Source: Halomonas sp. 1513
GTDB taxonomy: Bacteria > Pseudomonadota > Gammaproteobacteria > Pseudomonadales > Halomonadaceae
DNA: 64,000 nucleotides
Reading direction: 5' to 3'
Assembly: GCA_001971685.1 (NCBI GenBank)
Contig: CP019326.1
Location: forward strand, 2,480,001 to 2,544,000
Part shown: in pieces, positions 18,099 through 26,964 of the stretch
How the letters are laid out: every line of letters begins with the position of its first letter
Numbering within the stretch: position 1 is the first letter of the stretch
Made by a program: the position numbers and the translations under genes
Notes under the pieces: generated by a model
The model's input: only the letters and a program-made list of their open reading frames with translations
Told to the model about the DNA's origin: nothing
Database searches by the model: none

Positions 18099-19901
18099 TT
18101 ACAAGGGATAGAAGGCCGACTCGTCGAGGGCCATCAGCGGCTCGGCACCGGCGCGGATCTGCTGTTCCAGCGCCAGGGTGTGAGGCAGCATCCGCGCAAT
18201 GAAGTGGCGCCCCACCGTCAGCTTGGCTTGGTAGAAAGCAGCGCCGGCCGGGCCATCCTGGTGGAGACCACGCTCGGCGGCGCGGGCCATCTTCCACCAC
18301 ATCCAGGCGTAGGTGACGTGGCCGAACAGCTGCAGGTAGTCGTGGGCGGCGGCGCCGAGCTCCTCGGGGTGGCCGTCGGCCCTTGCCAGCAGCTCGTCGG
18401 TGACCGCCTCGAGGCGTGCCAGCTCCTGCTCACAGGCGCGCTGGAACGGCGCCAGGGAATCGCTGGCGTCGCCGGCCAGGTCGGCGCGCATCGCCTCGGC
18501 GAAGCGCTCGACGTAGGCGCCGCGATTGCGGAACAGCTTGCGCCCCACCAGATCCATGGCCTGGATACCGTTGGTGCCCTCGTAGATCATCGCGATGCGT
18601 GCGTCGCGCACGTACTGCTCGGCGCCCCACTCCACGCAGTAGCCGTTGCCGCCGTAGAGCTGCTGCGCCTCGACGGTGGCGGCGAAGCCGCGGTCGGTGA
18701 GAAACGCCTTGGCCACCGGGGTCAGCAGCGCCACCAGGTCGGCGGCCTGCTCACGCGCCGCGGCATCGGGGTGAAACTTGACGCAGTCGAGCTGGCTGCC
18801 GACGAAGGCGGCGAAGGCCCGGCCGCCCTCGTTCCAGGCGCGGGTATTGAGCGCCATGCGACGCACATCGGGATGCACCAAAATGGGGTCCGCGGGCTTG
18901 TCCGGGGCCGCCGGGCCGCTCGGGGCACGGCTCTGCAGGCGCTCGCGGGCGAAATCCATGGCGCTCTGATAGGCCACTTCGCCGAGACCCAGCCCCTGGA
19001 TGCCGATCGACAGCCGCTCGTAGTTCATCATGGTGAACATGGTCGCCAGGCCCTGGTGGGGCGCGCCGATCAGGATGCCCTCGGCGCCGTCGAAGTTCAT
19101 CACGCAGGTGGCGCTGCCCTTGATGCCCATCTTGTGCTCGAGGCCGCCGCAGCTCAGCGCGTTGCGCTCGCCGAGGGTGCCGTCGGCATTGACCTTGACC
19201 TTGGGCACCAGGAACACCGAGATGCCGCGGGAGCCGGCGGGTGCGTCGGGCAGCTTGGCCAGCACCAGGTGGACGATATTGTCGACCATGTCGTGCTCGC
19301 CGCCGGTGATCCAGATCTTGCTGCCGGTGATCGCGTAGCGGTCATCGCCGAGCGGCTCGGCACGGGTCTTGATCAGCCCCAGGTCGGTGCCGCAGTGCGG
19401 CTCGGTGAGGCACATGGTGCCCAGCCACTCGCCGCGGTGCATGGGTGGCAGGTAGGCCTGCTTGATGGCCTCCGGCGCGTACTGGTCGAGCAGCAGGGTG
19501 GCGCCGTTGTTGAGTGCCGGGTAGAGCGCGAAGCTGGCGTTGGTGGCGTAGAGCATCTCCTCGAAGGCCACGGTGAGCATCTTGGGCAGGCCCTGGCCGT
19601 CGTAGTCGGGATTGCCGCCGAGCCCCAGCCAGCCGCCCTCGGCGAGGGTCTTGCAGGCCGCCTTGAAGCCGGCAGGCGTGGTGACCTCGCCGTCCTTGAG
19701 ATGGCAGCCCTCGGCGTCGCCGCTCTGGTTGAGCGGGAACAGCTCGGCCTCGGTCACCTTGGCGCCCTCCTCGAGGATGGCGTCGGCGAGCTCGGCACCG
19801 AACTCGGCGGTGGCCGGCATGGCAGCCCACAGCGTAGGAGCCTGCATTACCTCGTTGAGGACGAAACGCATATCGGTCAACGGTGCCCGGTAAAAGGCCA
19901 T
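18099..19901 (-). CDS. Acyl-CoA dehydrogenase, DmdC-like long form
   Basis: This 600-residue FAD enzyme belongs to the long acyl-CoA dehydrogenase class that includes DmdC (3-methylmercaptopropionyl-CoA dehydrogenase) and related medium/long-chain enzymes. It begins MAFYRAPLTDMRFVLNEV, a hallmark of the group, and contains MCLTEPHCGTDLGLIKTRAE (flavin/substrate region, ~residues 157-176), EHKMGIKGSATCVMNFDGAEG, and the C-terminal motif GGNGYCVEWGAEQYVRDARI. The C-terminal ~130 residues form the extra domain of this class. The substrate cannot be set from sequence alone: DMSP-derived thioesters are plausible for a marine or halophilic bacterium, but ordinary beta-oxidation is equally so. The start at 19901 follows AGGAGAGAG. 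A palindromic operator lies 50-70 bases upstream. Confidence 0.9.
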   Translation of the reverse strand: MAFYRAPLTDMRFVLNEVMQAPTLWAAMPATAEFGAELADAILEEGAKVTEAELFPLNQSGDAEGCHLKDGEVTTPAGFKAACKTLAEGGWLGLGGNPDYDGQGLPKMLTVAFEEMLYATNASFALYPALNNGATLLLDQYAPEAIKQAYLPPMHRGEWLGTMCLTEPHCGTDLGLIKTRAEPLGDDRYAITGSKIWITGGEHDMVDNIVHLVLAKLPDAPAGSRGISVFLVPKVKVNADGTLGERNALSCGGLEHKMGIKGSATCVMNFDGAEGILIGAPHQGLATMFTMMNYERLSIGIQGLGLGEVAYQSAMDFARERLQSRAPSGPAAPDKPADPILVHPDVRRMALNTRAWNEGGRAFAAFVGSQLDCVKFHPDAAAREQAADLVALLTPVAKAFLTDRGFAATVEAQQLYGGNGYCVEWGAEQYVRDARIAMIYEGTNGIQAMDLVGRKLFRNRGAYVERFAEAMRADLAGDASDSLAPFQRACEQELARLEAVTDELLARADGHPEELGAAAHDYLQLFGHVTYAWMWWKMARAAERGLHQDGPAGAAFYQAKLTVGRHFIARMLPHTLALEQQIRAGAEPLMALDESAFYPL

Positions 19902-19950
19902 GGTCTCTCTCCTGATCGACGGCGGCACCCTCCAACGCAGCACCGGCCAA

Positions 19951-19972
19951 AATTCAAACGCTTGCTTGAATT
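19951..19972. promoter_or_regulatory. Palindromic operator upstream of the acyl-CoA dehydrogenase (PsrA/TetR-like)
   Basis: AATTCAA-N8-TTGAATT forms a perfect 7-bp inverted repeat. Its centre, CAAACGCTTGCTTG, resembles the CAAAC-N4-GTTTG pattern bound by the fatty-acid-responsive TetR regulator PsrA. The match is by eye only. Confidence 0.5.
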
Positions 19973-20030
19973 CTAGACCAGTCACCCACGCCCTGTCATA
20001 GCGACCTTGGGCGTAGACCGCCAATAGCAA

Positions 20031-20063
20031 CGCGGGGGCGCCGGCTGTGCCGACGCCCCCGCG
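20031..20063 (-). terminator. Hairpin after tctA
   Basis: A ~15-bp GC-rich stem (CGCGGGGGCGCCGGC / GCCGACGCCCCCGCG, one mismatch) lies just past the tctA stop codon. No long T run follows, but the stem is very stable. Confidence 0.65.
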
Positions 20064-20085
20064 AGGGTAGTGCTAGCCAAGAACC

Positions 20086-21582
20086 TTAGGCGCGGGCGCG
20101 CGCCCCGGCAATGGCCTTCTTGACCAGCGGCAGGATCAGCGACAGCGCGGCGATGATCAGCAGCCACATGGAGATCGGCTTGTCGATGAAGATCGACCAG
20201 TCGCCGCCGGAGATCTGCAGCGCGCGGCGCATCGACTCCTCCATGATGTCGCCGAGGATCAGCGCCAGGATCAGCGGTGCCGCGGGGAAGCCGAACAGCC
20301 GCATGCCCAGGCCAATCAGGCCGAAGCCGAGCAGCAGCAGCAGGTCGAACACGCTGAAGCTCATGCCGTAGACCCCGACCATGCAGAAGATCAGGATCAG
20401 CGACAGCAGCAGCGGGCGCGGCATGTCGAGGACCTTGGCGATCAGCGGGATCAGCGGCAGGTTGAGCACCAGCAGGAAGATGTTGCCGATGTACATGCTG
20501 GCGATCACGCCCCAGAACACGTCCGGGCGGCTCTCGATCATCGCCGGCCCCGGGGTCACGCCCATCACCAGCAGCGCACCCAGCAGCACGGCGGTGGTGC
20601 CCGATCCCGGCACGCCGAGGGTCAACAGCGGCACGAAGGAGCCGGTGCAGGCGGCGTTGTTGGCCGATTCCGGCGCCGCCACGCCCTTGATGTTGCCTTT
20701 GCCGAAGGTATCACCGTCCTTGGCCAGGCGCTTCTCCATGCTGTAGCCGAGAAACGAGCCGATGGTCGCGCCGGCGCCCGGCAGTACGCCGGTGAAGAAA
20801 CCCAGGATCGAGCTACGCCCGATCGGGGCGGCAATTTCACGACACTCCTTGCCGGTGAGCTTGAGCGAGCCAATGGCATTGCGCGGCGGCTGCTTGCCGC
20901 CGCCACCGCGCAGCAGCATGTAGAACACCTCGGCCAGGGCGAAGATCCCCAGCGCCACCACCAGGAAGTCGATGCCGTCGAGCAGGTGGGCGCTGCCGAA
21001 CGTATAGCGCTCGGTGCCGGTCTGCAGATCGATGCCGATGATCGAGATCATTACCCCGATCACCGCGGCGATCAGGCCCTTGACCAGCGACTTGTCGGAC
21101 AGCGAGACCACCGCGGTCAGGCCCAGCACCATCAGCGAGAAATACTCGGCGGGACCGAAGCTCACCGCCACGCGGCCGAGCATCGGCGCGACCAGCATCA
21201 GGAAGATGATCGACACCGTGCCGCCGATGAAAGAGGAGTAGGCGGCAATCGCCAGCGCCTTGCCGGCCATGCCCTGCTTGGCCATCGGGTAGCCGTCGAA
21301 CGAGGTGGCGACGGTGCCGGCGACGCCCGGCGCGTTGAGCAGGATCGACGAGGTCGAGCCGCCGAAGATTGCGCCATAGTAGACGCCGGCCATCAGGATC
21401 AGGCCCGACGACGGCTCCATGGCAAAGGTGATCGGGATCATCAGCGCCAGGGCACTGATCGGCCCCAGGCCAGGCAGCATGCCGATGATGGTACCGGCGA
21501 ACACCCCGAAGAAGACGTAGGCGATGTTCATGGGCTCCAGCGCAATGCCGAAGCCGTACATCAGATTCGTGAAAGCTTCCAT
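20086..21582 (-). CDS. tctA: Tripartite tricarboxylate transporter large membrane subunit TctA
   Basis: TctA is the large (about 12-segment) membrane subunit of a tripartite tricarboxylate transporter that uses an ion gradient and a periplasmic TctC to import carboxylates such as citrate. The 498-residue length is standard. Conserved family stretches are AGTIIGMLPGLGPISALALM (~30-49), GAIFGGSTSSILLNAPG and its second-half equivalent GVAAPESANNAACTGSFVPL then LGVPGSGTTAVLLG. These paired PGLGP/PGSG repeats reflect internal duplication. A clear GGAGGG ribosome site precedes the start. It follows tctB by 19 bases and ends the tctC-tctB-tctA operon. Confidence 0.95.
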   Translation of the reverse strand: MEAFTNLMYGFGIALEPMNIAYVFFGVFAGTIIGMLPGLGPISALALMIPITFAMEPSSGLILMAGVYYGAIFGGSTSSILLNAPGVAGTVATSFDGYPMAKQGMAGKALAIAAYSSFIGGTVSIIFLMLVAPMLGRVAVSFGPAEYFSLMVLGLTAVVSLSDKSLVKGLIAAVIGVMISIIGIDLQTGTERYTFGSAHLLDGIDFLVVALGIFALAEVFYMLLRGGGGKQPPRNAIGSLKLTGKECREIAAPIGRSSILGFFTGVLPGAGATIGSFLGYSMEKRLAKDGDTFGKGNIKGVAAPESANNAACTGSFVPLLTLGVPGSGTTAVLLGALLVMGVTPGPAMIESRPDVFWGVIASMYIGNIFLLVLNLPLIPLIAKVLDMPRPLLLSLILIFCMVGVYGMSFSVFDLLLLLGFGLIGLGMRLFGFPAAPLILALILGDIMEESMRRALQISGGDWSIFIDKPISMWLLIIAALSLILPLVKKAIAGARARA

Positions 21583-21601
21583 GGATTACCCTCCGGCCAG
21601 A

Positions 21602-22084
21602 TTAGAACGGCAATACGCCGGTGGGCAGATAGACGCCCATGATACGAGTCAGGGTCAGGTACAGCGTCAGCACCACGCCTAGCGATACCGCCAGATTGAT
21701 GCCGTGACGGGCAAAGCCGTAGTACCAGGCCAGCCCGAAGGCCAGCGTCGACGACGCCAGTACGAAGCCGAGTATCGGCAGCAGCACCGCGTAGGTGGCA
21801 ACCGCCACCGAGGTGATCACCACTCGTGACCAGGGGCGCAGCAGCAGCGGCAGCGCCTGCTCGTCGGGATCGAGTTCGTCGGGAATGTCCTGGTTCTGGG
21901 GTTTCTCCAGGAACAGCAGCAGCGAGAGGCCGAGCAGCGTGAAGCCCAGCACCTTGGGAAACAGGTCGGAATCGACCGGGCGCGGCAGCGGAAAATTGGG
22001 AATCTGCCAGGCCATGGCCAGGTAGCCGGCGGCGACCAGCGCCAGGCACAGCGCCAGGATCTGGTTAACGTTGAGTCGTGTCAT
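21602..22084 (-). CDS. tctB: Tripartite tricarboxylate transporter small membrane subunit TctB
   Basis: TctB is the poorly conserved small membrane subunit of the TTT transporter. The 160-residue protein shows four hydrophobic segments (QILALCLALVAAGYLAMA; VLGFTLLGLSLLLFLE; VVITSVAVATYAVLLPILGF; NLAVSLGVVLTLYLTLTRIM) separated by an acidic loop (DIPDELDPDEQALP). This topology, the DLFP motif (DSDLFPKVLGF) and its place between tctC and tctA support the call. No strong ribosome site is visible, so the start at 22084 rests on the family N-terminus. Confidence 0.9.
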   Translation of the reverse strand: MTRLNVNQILALCLALVAAGYLAMAWQIPNFPLPRPVDSDLFPKVLGFTLLGLSLLLFLEKPQNQDIPDELDPDEQALPLLLRPWSRVVITSVAVATYAVLLPILGFVLASSTLAFGLAWYYGFARHGINLAVSLGVVLTLYLTLTRIMGVYLPTGVLPF

Positions 22085-22126
22085 GAGGAGTCTGCCCCGA
22101 ACCCTGTGAAAGCGGATTCAAGTGTC

Positions 22127-22167
22127 GCATTCGAGAATGCGTGGGCCTCGCCAAGCGAGGCCCACGC
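22127..22167 (-). promoter_or_regulatory. Intercistronic hairpins between tctC and tctB
   Basis: Two hairpins lie in the 105-base gap: GCATTC-GA-GAATGC (22127-22140) and a perfect 12-bp stem, GCGTGGGCCTCG/CGAGGCCCACGC, with a five-base loop (22139-22167). Without a T run they probably act as a partial terminator or 3' mRNA stabiliser, giving more TctC than TctBA. Confidence 0.6.
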
Positions 22168-22189
22168 CGCAGCAGCGTTGCGTTGTGGC

Positions 22190-23188
22190 TTAGTCGCCGA
22201 GCAGGCCGAGCTCGCTCAGCACTTCGCTGAACAGCTCCTTTTGCTCGTCGAGGAAGGCGCCGAACTCTTCGCTGTCCTGATAGGCATCGAGCCAGCCCAA
22301 CTGGTCGCGGGCGTCGGCCCAGCCGTCGGTCTCGAGCATCTCGGCAAAGAGGTTCTCGTAGTAGGCCACCGCCTCTTCCGGCATGTCCGGTGTGCCCATC
22401 ACGCCACGCCAGATGTCGAAGGTGTAGTCGATGTCCTGCTCGAGGTAGGTCGGAATATCGGCCAGGGAACCCCCCAGACGCTCAGGCGCAGACACGCCCA
22501 GCGCACGCAGGTCGCTGTCTTCACCCAGCTGGCCTGCGGCTTCGCCGGCGCCGGTGATCACCGCCTCGACGTGACCGCCCATCAGGTTGGTCATGGCTTC
22601 GCCGCCGCCGGAGAACGGGATGTAGTTGACGTCGGCGGCGTTGAGGCCAGCGGCCGAGGCCAGGCCGGCAATGGAGATGTGATCCATGGAGCCCGGGGCG
22701 CTGCCGCCACCGACGCTCAGGCTAGCGTTCTCGGCCATCGCCTCCAACAGGTCGTTGAGGCTCTGGTACTCGGAGTCGGCCGGCACCAGCACGATGGAGT
22801 AGTCGGTGATCAGGCGCGCGATCGGCGTGAAGTCGGTGTGGTCGTAGCGCGAGGTGCCGGCCAGCGGTACCAGGATGATCGGCGGGCTGGTGGCGAAGAT
22901 CTTGTGCGGGTTGCCTGCGTCGCGGGCGATCTGCGCCCAGGCCACGGCACCGCCGCCCCCCGGAGTGTTGATCGCGGCGAAGTTACGCTCGGCCAGGCCC
23001 TCTTCCTGAATCACCCGCGAGGTGGTGCGCACCAGGGTATCCCAGCCACCACCCGGGTTGGCCGGGGCGATGAACTCGACAGAGCTGGTCGGCTGCCAGT
23101 CATCGGCCTGGGCAGTGGCGGCGCCGAAGGCCATGGTGGCGGCTAGCGGCAGGGCCAGGAAGGATAGACGGGTAAGTTTGGCGGTCAT
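22190..23188 (-). CDS. tctC: Tripartite tricarboxylate transporter substrate-binding protein TctC
   Basis: TctC is the periplasmic binding protein of the TTT system. The 332-residue protein has a signal peptide (LSFLALPLAATMAFGAATAQA) and the Bug/TctC fold, with VEFIAPANPGGGWDTLVRTT near the mature N-terminus, the ligand-loop stretch NTPGGGGAVAWAQIARDAGN and SVGGGSAPGSMDHISIAGLA. The start at 23188 is preferred because GGAGAA lies just upstream; an earlier in-frame ATG at 23200 lacks such a site. It is the first gene of tctCBA. The substrate is unknown; the linked CitA/CitB-type regulators suggest a di- or tricarboxylate. Confidence 0.93.
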   Translation of the reverse strand: MTAKLTRLSFLALPLAATMAFGAATAQADDWQPTSSVEFIAPANPGGGWDTLVRTTSRVIQEEGLAERNFAAINTPGGGGAVAWAQIARDAGNPHKIFATSPPIILVPLAGTSRYDHTDFTPIARLITDYSIVLVPADSEYQSLNDLLEAMAENASLSVGGGSAPGSMDHISIAGLASAAGLNAADVNYIPFSGGGEAMTNLMGGHVEAVITGAGEAAGQLGEDSDLRALGVSAPERLGGSLADIPTYLEQDIDYTFDIWRGVMGTPDMPEEAVAYYENLFAEMLETDGWADARDQLGWLDAYQDSEEFGAFLDEQKELFSEVLSELGLLGD

Positions 23189-23294
23189 GGCGTTCTCCAC
23201 ATGTTGCTTTGGTTGTTATCGGCACACTGGCGGTGCCTCGATATCACTCGACTTGCACCCTAGTTCAAGGCGAATCGAACCGACAAGCTTGTGG

Positions 23295-23308
23295 CGATAA
23301 ACGATAAA
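23295..23308. promoter_or_regulatory. Tandem CGATAAA repeat upstream of tctC
   Basis: Two perfect, directly adjacent copies of CGATAAA lie about 110 bases upstream of tctC. AT-rich direct repeats are typical binding sites of response regulators, and the neighbouring CitB-type regulator gene is the natural candidate. This is inference from position. Confidence 0.35.
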
Positions 23309-23359
23309 AAGCGCATAAGCGGCATTTTGTGCATTCTGCTCACGGCGCCATCCCGGCCA

Positions 23360-24100
23360 TTATCCGCCCTCGCCCAGCCACTCGCCGGCGCTGCCCTCCA
23401 GCCGATAGCGGCGTTCCGGCCTACCTACATCACCATAGCCCAGTTCGGCGCGGGCCACGTTTTCGGCGACCAGAAATTCCAGGTAGCGGCGTGCCGTGGA
23501 GCGGCTGGCACCGATGTGCGTGGCCAGCTGCATGGCGGTGAGCGGGCCGCCCTCCTCACGCAGTGCGGCGACCACGGCCCCCAGCGTCAGGCGGTCGATG
23601 CCCTTGGGCAGCGCCGCGCGCCCGGTAGGTGATGGCTTGTCGGCGCTGGCGCGCATGCGCCCCAGGGTGCGGTCGAGCTCCTCCTGGCTCATCTCGGCCT
23701 TGTGGTCGAGCGCGGCACGCTCCTGACGGAAGCGGCGCAGCATCTGCCCCATGCGCTCGCTCTCGGTGGGTTTGATCAGATAGTCGAAGACGCCGCCGCG
23801 CAGCGCCTCGGCGATGGTCTCGACCTCCTTGGCGGCGGTGATCATGACGATATCGAGATGCGCGTGACGGCGGCGCATCTCCCACAGCAGTTCGAGCCCC
23901 TCGACGTCGGGGATATAGGCATCCAGCAGTACGAGATGGATGCTGGCCGCGTCGCGGGCGAGGATCGCCATCGCTTCGGCGCCGGTCTTGGCCATGCCGA
24001 CCACCTCGAAGCCATCGCTCTGCTCGATGAAGGCGCGATTGATATCGGCGATACGGAAATCGTCCTCGACGATCAGGATCCCATACACGGGTTCACTCAT
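23360..24100 (-). CDS. CitB/DcuR-type response regulator of tctCBA
   Basis: This 246-residue protein is a response regulator of the CitB/DpiA/DcuR class. The receiver domain starts ILIVEDDFRIADINRAFIEQ, has the phospho-acceptor Asp in LVLLDAYIPDVEGLELL (~residue 61), the Thr/Lys switch residues in MITAAKE and YLIKPTESERM, and is followed by a C-terminal helix-turn-helix (LTAMQLATHIGASRSTARRYLEFL). CitB-type regulators respond to C4-dicarboxylates or citrate. It is transcribed after the sensor kinase (47-base gap) and runs toward tctCBA, so it probably activates that transporter in response to its substrate. Classic tct loci use OmpR-type TctD instead, so this pairing is a substitution. Confidence 0.9.
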   Translation of the reverse strand: MSEPVYGILIVEDDFRIADINRAFIEQSDGFEVVGMAKTGAEAMAILARDAASIHLVLLDAYIPDVEGLELLWEMRRRHAHLDIVMITAAKEVETIAEALRGGVFDYLIKPTESERMGQMLRRFRQERAALDHKAEMSQEELDRTLGRMRASADKPSPTGRAALPKGIDRLTLGAVVAALREEGGPLTAMQLATHIGASRSTARRYLEFLVAENVARAELGYGDVGRPERRYRLEGSAGEWLGEGG

Positions 24101-24146
24101 CTGCGTCCCTATTGTTGTAGGCGTTACTGACGTGTGGTCGCCCTGC

Positions 24147-25874
24147 TCAGGCGTTGCTGGCGCTGGCCGCACGGCACAGCGTCTTGTCGAGCACCACGGT
24201 GAAACCGGCACCGCCCAGCTCGCTGTCCTCCAGGGTGATGGCGCCACCGTTTTCCTGGCACAGGCGGCTGACCAGCGCCAAACCGATGCCGCGATGCTTG
24301 CCGGGCTTGGTCGAGAACCCCTCGTTGAAGATCGACTCGATCTGCTCGGGCGGCACACCGGGGCCGTTATCCTCGACCTCGATCAACAGCTGCTCGCCGA
24401 GGTCGGTGAAGAACAGCCGCACCCGCGGCTGGCGTGGCCCGGCATCGGCATCCAGGCCGGCGGCACTGGGCGTGCCGATGCCCTGCACTGCGGCGTAGCA
24501 AGCATTGTCGAGCAGGTTGCCGATCACCGTCATCAGCACCTCCTGGCCGTGCAGGGTCAGCGGCGCACTCAGCGAGCTCTGCTCGTCGATCTCGAGGACC
24601 ACTCCCAGCTCCCGGGCACGTGTCAGCTTGCCCATCAGGGTACCACTGAGGACCGGGTCGGCGACGTGGCCCATCAGAAACGCCATCTGCGCCTGGGCCC
24701 GCTCGCTCTCCTGATGAATCAGCGCCAGCGCCTCCTTGACCCGGTCGAGCTGCAGCAGGCCGGAGATGGTGTACAGCTTGTTGGAAAACTCGTGGGCCTG
24801 GGCACGCAGCATATCGACGTCGCGGGTCACCGCGCTCAGCGCCTGGGACAGGTCGACGATCTCGCGCCGGCTGCGGAAGGTGGCCACCGCGCCCTCCACC
24901 ATGCCCTCGTGAATCACCGGCACCCGGTTGACCACCACCGGGTGGTCGCCCAGCCACATCTCCTGGTCGAACTGTCGCTCGCCGCTGTCGAGCACCTCCA
25001 TCAGCCGCGAATTGGGCACCACGTCCTGGACCGGCTGGCCGAGCACTTCGCGATCGCTGGGCAGGTCGAGGAAGCGCCGCCCCTGCTGGTTGAGCAGGGT
25101 GATCTCGCCGTCGTGATTGACCGCCAGGATACCTTCGTGGATCGACTGCAGGATGGCCTCCTTTTCCATCGCCAGACGGGCGATCTCGTGGGGCTCGAGC
25201 CCCAGGATCACGCGCTTGAGATGGCGCGACAGGCCGTAGGCACCGGCGAACCCGAACACGATCATCATCGCCACCAGCAGCCAGCCGAGGCTGGTATGCT
25301 CGCCGACGTCGAGCTCGACACGATCGAGCATGAAGCCCACCGAGACGATGCCGATGATATTGCCGTCGTCGTCGAACACCGGGGTCTTGCCGCGCATCGC
25401 CTCACCCAGCGAGCCTTCGGCCTCGGAGACGTAGGACTCGCCGTGGATCAGTGCCCTGTCGTTGTCGCCGCCGACCATCGGCAGGCCGAGCCGCTCCTGC
25501 AGCGGATGGGAGTAGCGGATGCCCTCTTCATCGCCGACCACCACGTAACGCGCGCCGGTCTCGCGGCGGATGCGCTCGGCGATGGGCTGGATGGTAGCGC
25601 TGGGATCGTCGTCGTCGAAGGCCTCGATCAGGGCCGGGATGCTGGCGACCGACAGCGCCACCGAGAGCGCGCGCTGACCAATCTGGTCGGCAATGATCTC
25701 GGCCTTGCGATGATTGAGATAGGCGCCCTGGGCAAGCAGCATGCCGGCCAGCAGCGCCCCCACCAGCAGCATCACCTGCAGCCGGAAGCTGCGCAGCTTC
25801 AAGCCGCGGCGGGTGCGACCACGCCGCCGCCAGCGGGCGACTTCGGCGATGAATTCGGGACGGGTGGAGGGCAT
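24147..25874 (-). CDS. CitA/DcuS-type sensor histidine kinase
   Basis: This membrane kinase of 575 residues has the layout of CitA/DcuS sensors: a first membrane segment (FRLQVMLLVGALLAGMLLAQ, ~25-44), a periplasmic PASC-like sensor of ~140 residues (RETGARYVVVGDEEGIRYSH; NIIGIVSVGFMLDRV), a second membrane segment (LGWLLVAMMIVFGFAGAYGL), a cytoplasmic PAS (ILQSIHEGILAVNHDGEITL), and a kinase core. The phospho-acceptor histidine lies in AQAHEFSNKLYTISGLLQL and the ATP-binding N and G boxes in GNLLDNACYAAV, DNGPGVPPEQ and GKHRGIGLALV. It should sense extracellular carboxylates and phosphorylate the following response regulator. The start at 25874 follows a GAGG site. Confidence 0.92.
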   Translation of the reverse strand: MPSTRPEFIAEVARWRRRGRTRRGLKLRSFRLQVMLLVGALLAGMLLAQGAYLNHRKAEIIADQIGQRALSVALSVASIPALIEAFDDDDPSATIQPIAERIRRETGARYVVVGDEEGIRYSHPLQERLGLPMVGGDNDRALIHGESYVSEAEGSLGEAMRGKTPVFDDDGNIIGIVSVGFMLDRVELDVGEHTSLGWLLVAMMIVFGFAGAYGLSRHLKRVILGLEPHEIARLAMEKEAILQSIHEGILAVNHDGEITLLNQQGRRFLDLPSDREVLGQPVQDVVPNSRLMEVLDSGERQFDQEMWLGDHPVVVNRVPVIHEGMVEGAVATFRSRREIVDLSQALSAVTRDVDMLRAQAHEFSNKLYTISGLLQLDRVKEALALIHQESERAQAQMAFLMGHVADPVLSGTLMGKLTRARELGVVLEIDEQSSLSAPLTLHGQEVLMTVIGNLLDNACYAAVQGIGTPSAAGLDADAGPRQPRVRLFFTDLGEQLLIEVEDNGPGVPPEQIESIFNEGFSTKPGKHRGIGLALVSRLCQENGGAITLEDSELGGAGFTVVLDKTLCRAASASNA

Positions 25875-25950
25875 CGGGAGCCTCGGGGAGCGTGCGACAC
25901 TGCATTGTCGCACGCCGGGGGCGCCGATCAAGCCATCTGGCCCCAAGGGC

Positions 25951-26823
25951 TCAGGCGCTGTCGGCGTTGGCCTCGGGGGTGGGGTGCTTACCCTGCTGCC
26001 AGCCGCCGCTGCCGGCCCCGCGCGGGTCGAACCACGCCAGGCGCGCATGCAGCGCCACTACCTGGCCTACGATGATCAGCGTGGGCGGCTTGATCGTGCC
26101 CGCCGCCACCTCCGCCGGCACATTCAGCAGGGTGCCGACATGCACCCGCTGGCGCGCCGTGGTGCCCTGCTCGATCAGCGCTAGCGGAGTGTCGTCGGCC
26201 AAGCCGTGGGCGCGCAGCTCGGCGCTGATGATCGGCAACCCGCCCAACCCCATGTAGAACACCAGCGTCTGGCCGGGGTGAGCCAGGGTTGCCCAGTCGA
26301 GATCGCAGCTGCCGTTCTGCAGATGGCCGGTGATGAAGCGCACCGACTGGGCGTGGTCGCGGTGCGTCAGCGGAATGCCGGCATAGGCGCCGCAGCCGGA
26401 CGCCGCCGTGACCCCGGGGATTACCTCGAAGTCGACGCCGGCTGCCGCCAGGGTCTCGAGCTCTTCGCCGCCGCGACCGAAGATGAACGGGTCGCCGCCC
26501 TTGAGGCGCACCACGCGCTTGCCCTGGTGCGCCCAGTCCACCAGCGCCTGGTTGATGCCCTCCTGGGGCACGCTGTGGTGGGAGCGAGCCTTGCCGACAT
26601 AGAAGCGCTGCGCCTGGTGATTGGCCATGGCCAGGATCTCCTCGCTGACCAGGCGGTCGTGGAGGATCACCTCGGCGAGCTGCAGGCGCTTGAGCGCCTT
26701 GAGCGTCAGCAGTTCGGGATCGCCCGGACCGGCCCCCACCAGGGCGACCTGGCCGCGCGGGAAGTCACGGTGATTGGCCAGGTCGACATCGACGGTGGGC
26801 GGGGAAGAAGAGGAGTCGGCCAT
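25951..26823 (-). CDS. cobA: Uroporphyrinogen-III C-methyltransferase
   Basis: This enzyme transfers two methyl groups from S-adenosylmethionine to uroporphyrinogen III to make precorrin-2, the entry to sirohaem and cobalamin. The family signatures are clear: [18 protein letters not shown] (SAM-binding loop, ~29-46), the segment [33 protein letters not shown], and [21 protein letters not shown]. It is a stand-alone methyltransferase of about 290 residues, not a CysG fusion, with a low-complexity C-terminal extension ending TPEANADSA. The start at 26823 is the ATG closest to family length; a TTG four codons upstream is possible. No assimilatory nitrate/sulphite gene is adjacent. Confidence 0.93.
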   Translation of the reverse strand: MADSSSSPPTVDVDLANHRDFPRGQVALVGAGPGDPELLTLKALKRLQLAEVILHDRLVSEEILAMANHQAQRFYVGKARSHHSVPQEGINQALVDWAHQGKRVVRLKGGDPFIFGRGGEELETLAAAGVDFEVIPGVTAASGCGAYAGIPLTHRDHAQSVRFITGHLQNGSCDLDWATLAHPGQTLVFYMGLGGLPIISAELRAHGLADDTPLALIEQGTTARQRVHVGTLLNVPAEVAAGTIKPPTLIIVGQVVALHARLAWFDPRGAGSGGWQQGKHPTPEANADSA

Positions 26824-26912
26824 TGAAAGAACCAAAAAGAATAAAAGAGGCGATATATATTACTAAGTTTAGAGCATCGCGACAGACGCCGCCAGCCTGT
26901 GGCACATACGAC

Positions 26913-26944
26913 ACTGCCCCGCCGGCCGCGGCCGACGGGGCAGT
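26913..26944. terminator. Terminator-like hairpin past the symporter remnant
   Basis: ACTGCCCCG (26913-26921) pairs with CGGGGCAGT (26936-26944) around a GC-rich loop. It lies about 20 bases after the stop of the leftward remnant and probably ended the original gene. Confidence 0.6.
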
Positions 26945-26964
26945 AAATGGCGCTCCAGGCGGGA

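Noticed and set aside
18180..19976. Open frame (598 codons) antisense to the acyl-CoA dehydrogenase
   Set aside because: Shadow of a well-supported gene; no motif or start signal.
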